64,000 nt of DNA from the NCBI RefSeq assembly GCF_001625305.1, contig NW_017804509.1:467549-531548 (forward strand). The letters run 5' to 3'. Below, one piece after another: positions 44,401 through 54,051 of this stretch (positions are counted from its first letter, which is position 1; each line of letters opens with the position of its first letter). The DNA comes from Branchiostoma belcheri (Eukaryota; Chordata; Leptocardii; Amphioxiformes; Branchiostomatidae). The position numbers were made by a program, and so were the translations under genes. The notes under the pieces are model-generated. The model was not told the DNA's origin. It ran no database searches and saw only the letters and a list, made by a program, of their open reading frames with translations.

Positions 44401-47400
44401 GTCACTCTGGTCTTCCTTCATTCAACTGCAATTTGGACCGACATCATCTACCAGATACCTTTGACCCAGTGTTGACGTCACACTTCAAAGAAGCCACGTG
44501 ACTCACTGGGTCAGTGTAATGAGGAAGGCCAGAGTGACTGGTAGAAAGCTCTAGGTGAGAGAACTTCTTTGTGCTGGATCAAAACTCAAAACTTGTTTTT
44601 ATCTTGTGTAGGAACAAGCAGCCACCAGTGGCACACATGATGTTTTCCCACGACCAGAGGGCGTCAACAGCGATGATGAGGACCTGATGTCCAAGAGAAG
44701 CTGCTGTAACGTAAGGCCACACCAAGTAAATTTTATGGATGACGTCCTTTGGAGACCCTATATCTAATGCGAGAGGGCGAAAAAAAAAACAAGAAGGGCC
44801 CTAAAAACAAGATGCCTAGATTAGAAATATACTAAGAGACGACAAATGTTAGGACACAAATTGAATGAGGTGACACAGATTAACACGCAAGAAGTCTTTT
44901 ATTCATCATCATAACAGCAATAAATCAGGTGGAACAGCAGTTGTTGTCCTGTCCTGTTTCATCACATTTTTGCAGGCCTGCTCTTTACCTATTTCGCGTT
45001 ACGGGTTTCACGTCAATCTAACGATGTGCGGCACTATCATGACTCTTTGGTCATAGTTACAGGAAGCGGAATTTCTTGTTTTTTTTCTAGGAACAGGCCA
45101 AAATCAATGCGCGCGCGGACGTCATCCATAAAATTTACTTGGTGTGGCCTAAGGAACAATAATACGACTACAAACTAACACCTGCAAGATACTGAAAAAA
45201 AATCATCATTGTTTGGAAAATGTGAACAGTTTTTTGTCAAATTGAATATTTTTTGCTATACAAAGTAATAATACAGGTTTTAGAAACAGACACTGAAATG
45301 TAAATGCCATCAGCGGGGTTCGAAAAATACAAGCCTACAGGTTTAAAAAAGAATATAGTCACACTAGGGCCCAGGGGCTTAACTAGTAAGAACATTGGAA
45401 ATGATAAAATAATAGTGAACAGTAAAATAGGCATAAAGTAGTATTACTGAATGCTACTTCTAATGCTATTGCTGGATTTGATTTCTTAACAATTTGCTTA
45501 TAGTTGAAGGCTACATAAATCAGCAGAATCATTTTTTGTAACTGTGTTGACAGCTTTTTTTTCAGGATGAGATATTTTTGATAAAAAAAGAAGACATCAA
45601 TAAGGTAAGCACTGGATAGAGTCAGTAACCAGTTGACTAATAATAGTATGCATGTATGCATGTTATATGTTGATAAAATAAAGGGTCTGTGTTATACTTC
45701 AGTTGGTAAAATATGTAGTGCTATGATCCAACACAAAAGTAGAACTCGCCATACAAGTTTTCAGCCGAAGCAATTAGGTCTGGTATCGTGGAGAAAAATA
45801 TTCTAGATGAAAATGTTAGTCAGTTTGTTTGTTTGTATGAGCCTTTGTTTATTTACGAAATACTTTTAGGTATTTAAAAAAATCGGCCACATTTCATTGG
45901 AGTCATAAGGAAAGATCAGACAAAAAAGTCCTTTCTTGTGCTGGTTATAATGTTGAATTCTTTCCATAGACTTTCCACGTCCCTGTTTTGAATGAAGAAC
46001 ACTTCTGGCCACTTGAATATCAAACTTCTTTCACAACCACGGTGTTGTTTACAAGAGCCGACGTTTCAATGGCCGTTTGTCATCTTCATCAGGGCAATTC
46101 TGACTGGTTTACTGTAGCTGTGCAGTGTAGATAAGTGTTTGTGAATAAAGACTTTGAAATTCAATCATTCACCAACCTGATGAAACTATATACGGACTTG
46201 TTTAGAGTTAAAACTTTTGATCCAACACAAAAAATTCTCTCACCTAGAGCTTTCGACCAGTCACTCTGGTTTTCCTCAGATACCTTTGACCCAGTGTTGA
46301 CGTCACACTTCAAAGAAGCCACGTGACAACCTTCACTGGGTCAGTCTACTGAGGAAGACCAGAGTGACTGGTCGAAAGCTCTAGGTGAAAGAATTTTTTG
46401 TGTTGGACCAAAGGTTTTAACTCTGAACATGTAACTACCAACACAGATGAACTTTTATCATAGTATTTACGGACTTCTTGCCATGATTATTTTCAGCCCA
46501 GCCCACCCATCTATAAGTACGTAGAGTCTACTCCGGAGCGATACGATCCCTACAAGTGGGAGGAGGAGAAGTGGTACTACATCCGGTCAAACACAGTAAG
46601 TGCCTCTGTAGTTAGGCCACACTGACTTAATTTTATAGATGAGATCCTCTGAAGACCCCCAAACTAGTGTGCACGGGCGAAGAAAAAAATTCAGGCCAAA
46701 AATAAAAATGCTACTAAACCACAGGAATGTAAAGCTGGTATTGTGAATTTGCGGCAGTACATAGCGACGTGTATGACAAGCCGGCACATGCGGGCTTTAT
46801 GCGGAATTCATGAATCGGTACTGTACTTATGTGCTGAGGTCTTGAGTCGTGGAGCTTCGGTAGCGTGGATGCCATCCTCGAGAGTTACCACCGGCTCCAT
46901 ATTGTCGCTAACTCCCCAGGCCAAGAGCCAGGCAAAAGCCTCGGAGGACGTGATTTTTTTTTTTGAGAACAGGCGAAAATCAATGCACGTGCAGATGTCA
47001 TCCATATAATTAAGTCGGTGGGGCCTTACCTCCATGAACAGAGGTTTTGTTTTTGGTGTGTTTGTCTGTTTCTTTGCTTGTGTGTCCATACCTAACGTAA
47101 GTCTGATTTGTAATCAAATCCTTCATTGTTTCGGAAATCATCTTTGAAATTCAATGCAATTGTTTATTAGAATTTTTAATGTAGAAGTACATTTTACTGT
47201 CGCGTACTAAATGATGACAACAGTTAAACTGTTAATGTATAATCATTTTATCGACTTACTTTTATGAATATCCTCCCAATTCAGCCCTCCAATAAGGCTG
47301 CTTGGAGGCATGTATATCTTTTTGCTGATGAAAACTCTTAAATCCGTCTACTACTACTGCTACTGATATTTGTTTAGATACACGCAAATGCTAGAGGTGG

Positions 47401-47587
47401 AAATTCCTTTCATTTATCCCCTGCAGTACAGCTCAATGGCAAAAGGGGGCGACCCAAGGTATCTGCAAATCAAGGTCACAAGGCTGCCGAAGGAGCAGGT
47501 CGGTCACGGTCAAGAATCACGGCTGATTCAGAAGGTCAAGTGGATGCCGGGGGAGGTCACAGGTGCGTGTGTGTGTGTGTATGTGTG

Positions 47588-47618
<31 letters not shown>

Positions 47619-50600
47619 ATGCGTTTGTGTGATTGTGTGTGTGTGAGTGTGTGTGTGTGTGTGTGATTGTGTGTGTGTTTGTGTGTGTGTCCGTGTCTGT
47701 GTGTCTGAGTGTGTGTGCGTCTACGTCTGTGTGTGTTTTGTGCACGTGTCTGCGTGTGTGTAGGTGTGTGTGTGTTTCATTCATTTTACAGGGCTTGAAA
47801 TACCACCAGCACATGCAGGTTAGGGCAGATAATATCGGTATTTCAGATGTCTAGATGTACCTATCCTGCACTGGTCAATGTACTGCATCCAGTCACACGT
47901 GAAACAGACAAATGATCGTCTCTTTACTAAAACCCAAACAGCGATGCCGCTGCCAAGACGGAACGGGCCTCCGAGTGCCAGCAGCAGCAGACAGCCAAAC
48001 AGTTCTGCTGTTTCTACTCACAGCTCCAGGCATCGCAGCTCTTCTGAGGCCTCTGCAACAAGCCAGAACAAACCAGACAACAACAATAAAGCAACCACTG
48101 GAGGCCCTCCCAGCAGGGGTAAGAAGATAGATGTCTTCTTGACAGTGATAAGAAATTTCTATTTCTAAAGGTAACTTGTGCATGCACCTAGAATATCTTT
48201 TTTTGGGGAACTGAGTTATCTCTCTTTGTAGTCTTACCCATGTGATTGTGCACCACTAAACTCACTAACCAAATGCTTTTACACTTTTTAGTCTTTGTTA
48301 GTATTGTTTTAACACAAATGGGCTATCCTGGATAATGAGTGAGTGAGTGCTGGGAAATGGCTATAGCTGAGACATCAGAATGTGATGATGCATCACAGAA
48401 GATGTTTGCTCGCTATTTATCAACAAGGAGTCCTAATTGAAACCAATTGTATTCATGCTACACTATAACTGAAGAAGATTTTAATGTTTTTTTAGAGTCT
48501 GCACCCCATTGAAAATCAACTTGTCAGAAATGAATGGGCCACCTAGGCTAGTTGCCATCCTATCGGCATTTGTATGCCGGGGCTCCCATACTCACTCCTT
48601 AAAAAATATTTTTTAGGGAGCAAGTATGGGAGCCCTGGCATGCAAATAGGTTGGCACCCAGTCTATGGGCCACCCAGCAGTCTGAAAATTCAGTAAAGAA
48701 ACAAAATATTCTACAGAAGCAGCCAGGAAAGACCATGAGGCAGCAGCAACCAATTCTGAGGTGGAGTCTTCAGCCAGTTTCGCCGAGACACCGTCGACCT
48801 CAGGTGACCCGGGAGCGGGACAGTCCAACACTGCTTCTCCTCCAACTGTCACGAGCACCTCCACCGCCTGCTTCAGGGGGTCTGGGGACCGGGAGAGTCC
48901 ATGTCGGACGTGGGGGGTGAGCAGGCAGACGTTCCTCGTCTACCTGCAGACCCTGATCAGCTACGCGCTGGATCCGAGCTTCCTGGATGAAGTTGAAGAA
49001 GATGGAGGTGAGTTACTAAGTAGGACAAAATCTGTACAGCCTGACAAAGATCTGCTTTTTTAATTTGTTGGATGCTGTACATAGGCTAAAAGCCATTTCC
49101 TGGTTTCCCTGTGCATACACAAATATATAGTATCTACACCAAAAAACAGTTACTCAAGCAACTGACCGTTTCCAAAATCATATCCAGTTGCTCGAGTAAC
49201 TGTTTTTTTGGTGCATCTGTTTACCTTCACTGAAGTGTATGGTATGTAGTACAGACCAGTTCAGTTTCAGTTCAGTTCATCCTTCAATCAGGTGACACGA
49301 TGTACTGCCTCCACAAGTTCCTGTCGCGCATGACAGAGGACAGTTCAGCACCGCCCAGCCCTATGTCCCCCTCTATCACCTTCTTCAGAGTTAAAGAAGG
49401 GCGACCGCGTCTCCGCTTTTCTGTTGGTGGACTCATAATAAATTAGGTTCACAGCTTCTTAGTGCAGAAAAGTGCATATATTAAGAAATCAGGATTTCGA
49501 GCCCTGTGTAATGGCACAACATTTTGTCACTCCTTAGGCCATGTTGATTAGATTATATGGATGACATCCGCGCGCGCATGAATTTTCGGCCGTTTCAAAA
49601 AAAAAAAGAAGTTTTCAACCATACTGTAAATCGTACAAAACAGTTGCAAAATGAGCAAAAATATACCATTAGTTACAAAAAAATTTATAAAAACTATACC
49701 AATGTCGTAGAATGCCAAAATCAAACGAAAAAAGACGAAATTGTAAAGAAATGAACTTGAAGACTAGATTATTCGCCAAACCATATTCTGTGCCATTTGC
49801 TCAACCCTCATGACCACGTAGATTTCATAATGAACACAACGTGGAAAATTTTGTCGTTGTCCCCAGACATGTATTTCCTGATGGCCATCGAGGCTGTGGA
49901 AACAAAGGTCAGGGAGGGCAAAGATCGGGTCATGCAGAGCGTGACCTTTGACCCAGAGTTCAAGGTCAGTGGCAAGGTTATGTTGCAGTTGTCACTTAGG
50001 ATGAATTTATGCAATAATTTAACATAATGATTTTCAATGTACTTATGATCCTGTATTCTTTCTCCTGGCTGTTTATCATAGCCATGTTTCCAACTGAAGA
50101 TATTTTCTTTGTTTCAAAGATTCTATGACAGTATGACATGTACTGGAATGTGCTTTTAAGAAAAATGTGTTGTTAATTTCTGTAGGCAGCTGTGGAGAAG
50201 TATCCCTACATCAATACATGGTCCAACAACACTCTGGGGAACCAGACATGTCAGGTGGGTTAGTGTCCCTGAGTGTGTGTGTGTCATGGGGAGTGTGTGT
50301 GTGTGTGTGTGTTTCGTGTGTGTGTGCACGTGTGTGTGCACATGTGTGTGTGTCTGTGTGTGTGCACATGTGTGTGTGTGTGCGTGTTCCGACAACTCAA
50401 TCTAAGTTACAACAACCTTTTTCCTATGTTGAAATGTAGGGGTGTGTAAAGTGTGCATCATCACACATATCTTAATTAAAATTTAGTTTTGTTCACAAAA
50501 AAGTTCATAGTTTCCCAGTAAGCCAGTGTTGTGATTTTTGCAGGCGTGTTTGAGTGACCGTACAGCAACCCAAACCCTAAACCTGCGCGGCCGTGCCTAC

Positions 50601-51913
50601 AGCAGGTCCACACTGAGGGAGTGGCCGGGGGAAAAGGGCAGCAAGGTACTTGCTTCTCAGTTTGGCTGTTCAGCACTCATAGCCAGGGCTGCCAGCAAAG
50701 GCAGAATGCACTGAGCAGAATATACTGAGCCTGTACTCAAGTACTACAATACACAGTAAATCTTAAGCAACTATAACCAAGTTCACAGTCAAAACAGTTG
50801 TTACCTGCAGTGTAATGGAGACACATGTACTCTACATGCTGGCATGTTTATGTTCCAGGTGTCATCAGTCTGCCAGTTCTGTGCTGACCACACCCAGACG
50901 TTCCACCAGCTCCACCACTACAAATACAGGCTCTTCAGGAAGTGTGAGAACAAGGTGGGACTCACTGGATGTTTGTTTCTCAAAATTTTCCAATCTCAAT
51001 ATATTTGTGTTTTCAAAATCATGCAGTGTGATGTAAGGTTGTCCTGTGAAGTGTCAGAATCTGAAATAGTGGAGAACTGGAAAATTTGAACTGTTTAGGG
51101 TGTTGTTTGTTGCTTTTTTTTTGGTCTTTTTGCAGTGACCTGTCCTCTGTGAATTCATGACACCGTGAAAATGTAATTTTAAATGTAATTCTACTGTAGT
51201 ACAGAATTTAACCACATACTTAGAACACATTGCAAGCTTCTATCTCTCTCCTCTTCTATCACAAACTTAAGCCCCTATGAAAATGCATGAATTTAAAGCT
51301 GTGATTCCTTCATCCCTCAGGTCACGGCCGTGCGAAGGTCCCACGAGATGAGCTCTGATGACGAGACCTGCAAGCGTGTTCTCTTGGACAGGGGCTGGGT
51401 CTCCGAGGTAAGTTCTGGTCAGAGTCAGTCTCACACCAAAGTTGTTGTTACTATGAGACGAATGTTTTTGAAAGGATGGGTCGCACACTGAAATTTTTTG
51501 TCAGAGTTAGTCTTACACAAGGGTTTGTTACTAAGAGGAAAGTTTCTGTTAGAGTGGATCTCAGATGTATGTTTTTGTCACATTTACTCATGTGAGAAGA
51601 ACTCCTCACCTTTATATACTGTAAATATTTTGTATGTAGAATATAGATAGACTCATACAATGAATATGATAGATATATGGTTCAGGTGTATATGATACAA
51701 ATAGATACATGTACAATGTACGTGTAATAAATACAGAGTAAATGGTTGAAAGCTTTAAGTAAGAACTGTTTCTTATGTTGGAACAAAAGTTTAAACAATG
51801 TCATGTAAATATCATGAACTTTCAGGACAAAATATGGATTGCTTTTTTTGTTTCAGCTTCATGAAGAGCTGGAAGAGTTGCTGACCAGAGCTCAGCAGGG
51901 CACCAACTCTTAA
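32407..51913 (+). CDS. Triple-homeodomain protein with C-terminal DUF4211 domain (gene 4)
   Basis: Twenty-eight phase-consistent exons: 32407-32536, 33739-33912, 34744-34887, 35624-35900, 36353-36470, 37025-37079, 37776-37824, 38089-38209, 39274-39337, 40228-40318, 40724-40844, 41182-41239, 41400-41500, 42229-42321, 42966-43136, 43802-44029, 44612-44710, 45566-45604, 46497-46595, 47427-47562, 47942-48118, 48717-49007, 49867-49964, 50186-50254, 50544-50645, 50859-50954, 51321-51407, 51857-51913; about 1114 residues. Acidic N-terminus to residue 240 (a Glu-rich run in exon 4), homeodomains at about 236-295, 310-370 and 402-462, a basic linker with PPDTPSDT/PPNTPSDT repeats, then DUF4211 from about 699: RQTFLVYLQTLISYAL, TCQAC...LNLRGRAYSRSTL, VCQFCADHTQTFHQLHHYKY. 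Probably a nuclear DNA-binding regulator (inference). It may be one of the amphioxus multi-homeobox (Mux) genes known from homeobox surveys; I cannot confirm this. Confidence 0.85.
32562..32913. mobile_element. MITE with CAGGGCTCGAAAT inverted ends
   Basis: CAGGGCTCGAAAT at the left mirrored by ATTTCGAGCCCTG; CAATA duplicated at 32557-32561 and 32914-32918. Interior GGTGCACCCA repeats. Located 25 bp after the exon 1 donor of gene 4. Confidence 0.75.
34397..34699. mobile_element. Fold-back element family A, full copy with 14-bp target duplication
   Basis: Both arms are present (GTTAAAACTTTTGGTCCAAC mirrored near 34650-34670). AGTATTCACATATA is duplicated at 34383-34396 and 34700-34713. It ends about 45 bp before gene 4 exon 3. 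Confidence 0.85.
35053..35373 (-). mobile_element. LINE 3' end fragment, reverse-transcriptase C-terminus
   Basis: A minus frame of about 106 codons: RAARLRLFGHLARSSPP, TRPRGRPRQKWLDVLSSDL, AAAQNRSAWRTVC, then a stop. RL.WFGH.., RGRP...W.D...DL and DR..WR are the classic C-terminal motifs of non-LTR reverse transcriptases. Truncated at its 5' side; in an intron of gene 4, antisense. Confidence 0.8.
35955..36330 (-). mobile_element. Non-LTR fragment interrupted by a hAT-like MITE
   Basis: TCTAACTCTAAACATTGTTC, CCCCTACTGTACTTGGTGAC and GTTTTTGAACACCTCAATCC match 8740-9000. The MITE at 36099-36260 splits it; TTGATAACTCTGGTACTTGA resumes after the insertion. Confidence 0.6.
36099..36260. mobile_element. 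hAT-like MITE nested in a LINE fragment
   Basis: TAATCTCCAAGCAGATCTTT mirrored by AAAGATCTGCTTGGAGATTA; AACTCTGG duplicated at 36091-36098 and 36261-36268. Interior GGATACTGTCTTGCCACCGA arms are also inverted. Confidence 0.85.
36353..37079 (+). other. Homeodomain 1 of gene 4 (two exons)
   Basis: Exons 36353-36470 and 37025-37079. FSSYQLEQLERVYKLDPYPD forms helix 1 and loop; NWFSNRRTRR is the recognition helix with Trp48, Phe49, Asn51 and Arg53 intact and Ser at position 50. Canonical 60 residues. Introns fall in phase 2 just before Phe8 and phase 0 between 46 and 47. Confidence 0.88.
37137..37530. repeat. Unclassified repeat H, copy in gene 4 intron
   Basis: Partner of 24835-25200, with the same order of blocks. 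Lies in the intron between homeodomain 1 and exon 7. Confidence 0.7.
38289..38663. mobile_element. PIF/Harbinger-like MITE (GGCCACA, TAA target)
   Basis: GGCCACACCAATTTAATTTG mirrored at the right end; TAA at 38286-38288 and 38664-38666. Sister of 16262-16629. Inside the homeodomain 2 intron. Confidence 0.85.
38664..39210. repeat. Tandem array, six 89-bp units
   Basis: ACCCAGTACATGG occurs at about 38676, 38765, 38854, 38942, 39031 and 39120, a period of 88-89 bp. Units carry CCAATTTTACCTGCACTAAC and GTGCAGGTTAGG(T/A)GCAGGTA-like segments. The array starts exactly at the right end of the Harbinger-like MITE. Confidence 0.9.
40375..40612. repeat. (GTGA)n microsatellite
   Basis: GAGTGAGTGA repeats in the intron between exons 10 and 11 of gene 4, the third such tract in the window. 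Confidence 0.95.
40724..41239 (+). other. Homeodomain 3 of gene 4, divergent (two exons)
   Basis: Exons 40724-40844 and 41182-41239. FSPDQVEELEKSFQQFGPYP is close to homeodomain 2 and also has the 61-residue length. The recognition helix is NWMNRRRFKWRK: position 49 is Met, 50 Asn and 51 Arg, so the invariant Asn51 is missing. Trp rather than Arg precedes Phe8. It probably arose from homeodomain 2 and may have lost base-specific DNA binding (inference). Confidence 0.85.
41528..41843. mobile_element. Inverted-repeat element (AATGGACCTATGACATTATT ends)
   Basis: AATGGACCTATGACATTATT then ACGTCA at the left, mirrored by TGACGTAATAATGTTATAGG then TCCATT at the right. No clear target duplication. 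In an intron of gene 4, starting about 28 bp after the exon 13 donor. Confidence 0.65.
42776..42865 (+). other. Possible in-frame cassette exon of gene 4
   Basis: A 90-base open segment between ACAAAAG| and AAT|GTAAGC is phase 0 on both sides, as the flanking exons 14 and 15 require. It would add 30 residues (WHLQIGYRLKRQEAELQSEA...), helix-prone and charged. The acceptor tract is weak and the DUF4211 paralogue gives no support. Confidence 0.25.
43402..43750 (-). mobile_element. tRNA-derived SINE, reverse orientation, 15-bp target duplication
   Basis: On the minus strand, A box TGGCGCAGCGGTAGCGCG (43727-43710) and B box GGTTCGATCTCC (43684-43673). Flanking repeats TCAAGACCCACATAC at 43387-43401 and 43751-43765 fit LINE-mediated retroposition. 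Not a working tRNA gene. About 50 bp before gene 4 exon 16. Confidence 0.8.
44338..44597. mobile_element. Fold-back element family A copy
   Basis: Diverged but with both arms: TTAGCTAGAGCTTTCAAC...TGACCCAGTGTTGACGTCAC...GGTAGAAAGCTCTAGGTGAG. Ends about 14 bp before gene 4 exon 17. Confidence 0.7.
44715..45149. mobile_element. PIF/Harbinger-like MITE at a splice donor
   Basis: GGCCACACCAAGTAAATTTT, ending ATGGATGACGTCC, is mirrored at the right end. TAA is duplicated at 44712-44714 and 45150-45152. The left TAA is bases +2 to +4 of the exon 17 donor (AAC|GTAAGG). Relatives are at 46615-47025, 62898-63417 and, in part, 49538-49610. Confidence 0.85.
46202..46460. mobile_element. Fold-back element family A, full copy
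   Basis: Both arms are present (TTAAAACTTTTGATCCAACA and its complement). Flanks TATATACGGACTT and TATTTACGGACTT form a 13-base duplication with one mismatch. Ends about 36 bp before gene 4 exon 19. Confidence 0.8.
46615..47025. mobile_element. PIF/Harbinger-like MITE (TTA target)
   Basis: GGCCACACTGACTTAATTTT mirrored by AATTAAGTCGGTGGGGCC; TTA at 46612-46614 and 47026-47028. Begins 19 bp after the gene 4 exon 19 donor. Confidence 0.8.
47563..47775. repeat. (GT)n microsatellite at the exon 20 donor
   Basis: GTGCGTGTGTGTGT begins with the donor of gene 4 exon 20 itself. A second (GT)n tract is at 50272-50390 after exon 24, and a short one at 10918-10970. Confidence 0.9.
48544..48665. mobile_element. 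Mutator-like palindromic MITE, older copy
   Basis: TAGGCTAGTTGCCATCCTAT...TTTGTATGCCGGGGCTCCCA mirrored by GGGAGCCCTGGCATGCAAAT; TGGGCCACC duplicated at 48535-48543 and 48666-48674. Relative of 24677-24777. Confidence 0.8.
49147..49205. repeat. Hairpin, CTCAAGCAACTG family
   Basis: GTTACTCAAGCAACTG mirrored by CAGTTGCTCGAGTAAC within 60 bases; short version of 550-679. In an intron of gene 4. Confidence 0.7.
49278..49437 (-). mobile_element. LINE 3' end fragment
   Basis: The minus frame reads RRRGRPSLTLKKVIEGDIG then ELSSVMRDRNLWRQYIVSP, matching RGRP...W..VI..D...A..DR..WR of non-LTR reverse transcriptases. In an intron of gene 4. Confidence 0.7.
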
Positions 51914-52064
51914 AGCACGGGGCCTGTTTTCTGGCAGCCAAGTCTGGATTCCTTCCTTGGACCTCTGCTTTGAGAAACGTTTTAAAGACTAACCCCAAAA
52001 GTTTTAAACTAAATGTAGTTTAGGTAATGGTTCTGTTCAATGTTCACTAACAGATTTTAGAGTA

Positions 52065-52286
52065 TCATGAAAGTTCATCTGTGTTGGTAGTTACATGTTT
52101 AAAGTTAAAACTTTTGGTCCAACACAAAAAATTCTCTCACCTAGAGCTTTTGACCAGTCACTCTGGTCTTCCTCAGTAGACTGACCCAGTGAAGCTTGTC
52201 AAGTGGCTTCTTTGAAGTGTGACGTTAACACTGGGTCAAGCTCTAGGTGAGAGTTTTTTTGTGTTGGACCAAAAGTTTTAACTGTA
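52065..52286. mobile_element. Fold-back element family A, 16-bp target duplication
   Basis: TCATGAAAGTTCATCTGTGT start and TTGGACCAAAAGTTTTAACT end; AACAGATTTTAGAGTA duplicated exactly at 52049-52064 and 52287-52302. Just downstream of the gene 4 stop, possibly in its 3' UTR. Confidence 0.85.
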
Positions 52287-53034
52287 AACAGATTTTAGAG
52301 TAGCCTTGTTCTCCTGTTTTTTTACTGTTGCAATGTTTTATGTGACCACAGAAGTGGCAATATGTTAGAATCTTTATTTTTTTTATTATATGGTCAAGTT
52401 TGGCAAAAGCGACATCTACTGATGAAGGAGATTATTGCAGTTGTGATGTTGCAGTTTTAAAAACAGTCTGTAGGGGGTGCTTTTGATCAGTGGGCTGACT
52501 GTACTGTGGTAGCTCGGTATCTTTTCTTAATCCTGATTGGTCAATACGTGATGCCAAATTAGGAATGGACAGGAGCATCAGCCTTTTTTGGGCGTTTACA
52601 TTTATGATGTATTCATCGTGATCATCTGTCGGCCCGGGGGATTGGACATTTCACAGCTGGCTTCCATCTTGACTCTTGTATTGAGACACGTTTGTCTTGT
52701 GTTACATGTAGGTGTTACACTACAGTGGGAAAAAAACATGATGTCTTTGACATGTTTTTATTAAAACCACACTCGGCTGTACCCGTGTCTTCATTTTGAA
52801 ACACTCATGACCAGTTCTTATATATAGGTTTGTTGGTTTACTTGTCATATGTACCATATACATACAATGGGCAATGCTTACAATGTAGTCACCTACATTG
52901 TACATGTAGGTGGAAACAATCTACAACTGCGATCTCACAACATGGACAAATAAACACACCATGAGTTGATCATCGTCAGTTGATAGTCCCTGGTCAATTT
53001 ATTTGCCACTGATGTTTGTCGGTTTGTGTTTTTT

Positions 53035-53278
53035 TAGCCTCTACCAGGCTTCGTGGGGCAGCTGGAAAAAGTAGAAATTGGCCAAATAGAGAGATAACAT
53101 GCCTGGGAGGTTGGTCCGCTAGAGAGTGCAGTTTGCTGCAAAATGTACTGTCTAGAGACACAAGGAGGTTTGAGATCAAATGCCTTGTCTCTAGCGGACC
53201 AACTCCCCTGGGTTGTTATCTCTCTATTTGGCCAATTTCCACTGTATCCGGCCACCTCCTGAAGCCTGGTAGAGGCTA
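53035..53278. mobile_element. Palindromic Mutator-like MITE
   Basis: TAGCCTCTACCAGGCTTCGT mirrored by GAAGCCTGGTAGAGGCTA, with GGCCAAATAGAGAGATAACA inside both arms. Same family as 9307 and 53860. Confidence 0.75.
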
Positions 53279-53859
53279 GTTTTTTTTTCCTTTTTTTCTT
53301 GGAGGGGGGGGGGGTCATTTCATAACGGTTCCTGGTAGCCTAGATGTTTGGACATCCGTCAGATTTCCTGATTGTTTTTCTGCAGTAACAGATGAAAGGC
53401 GTCGCCTCCAGACATTTTACTGCGATTCGTGCCGTTTGGTAATCATCTGGCAGATGAAAGTCAGTCCTGTGGATTGTTTTTCTCGCCTTTTCCCGGGTTT
53501 TGCATTTTTTTTTCATCTGGGTGATCACGTTTTCCGCTGGGTGAGCAGGCTTCAGGTAAGCTCTATGACAGGAAACACAAATAATAGTAAAATAAGATAT
53601 TATTGTGGGTTTGACGAAAGTAATAATAATAAGAAGATGAAAAGTAAAATTAGTAAAATTCGCCTTCATTAAAAACGTTCACACCAAGGACGTGCAAACC
53701 TAGGTTTTACAGATTCTGAAGTGGGTGGTGGATAAATGTACATTTTCATTTGAGAACCCACCAAGAATGAAGCAAGCTTTAATTTAGTTTGTGTGGCCAA
53801 AAAAAACCTCTGTGCAAAACCAAGCCCGATCCATACAATTTATCCTAGCTCGATTTTTC

Positions 53860-54051
53860 TAGCCTCTACCAGGCTTGAGGAGGCGACTGGAAAGAGTAGA
53901 AATCGGCCATAATAGAGAGATAAGCATGGCAAGGGAGTTTGGCCGGCGGCGAACTGTTCTCTCAACGGCCAAACTCCCTTGGCATGCTTATTTCTCTATT
54001 TTGGCCGATTTCTACTCTTTCCAGCCGCCTCCTCAAGCCTGGTAGAGGCTA
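53860..54051. mobile_element. Palindromic Mutator-like MITE, 9-bp target duplication
   Basis: TAGCCTCTACCAGGCTTGAG mirrored by CTCAAGCCTGGTAGAGGCTA; CGATTTTTC duplicated at 53851-53859 and 54052-54060. Arms are nearly perfect over about 85 bases. Confidence 0.85.

Noticed and set aside
47557-47854. Cys/Val and His/Thr repeat frames
   Set aside because: Translations of (GT)n; the exon ends at 47562.
53340-53672. 109-codon minus and 78-codon plus frames
   Set aside because: No family resemblance, no splice support, and both strands are open over AT-rich sequence.
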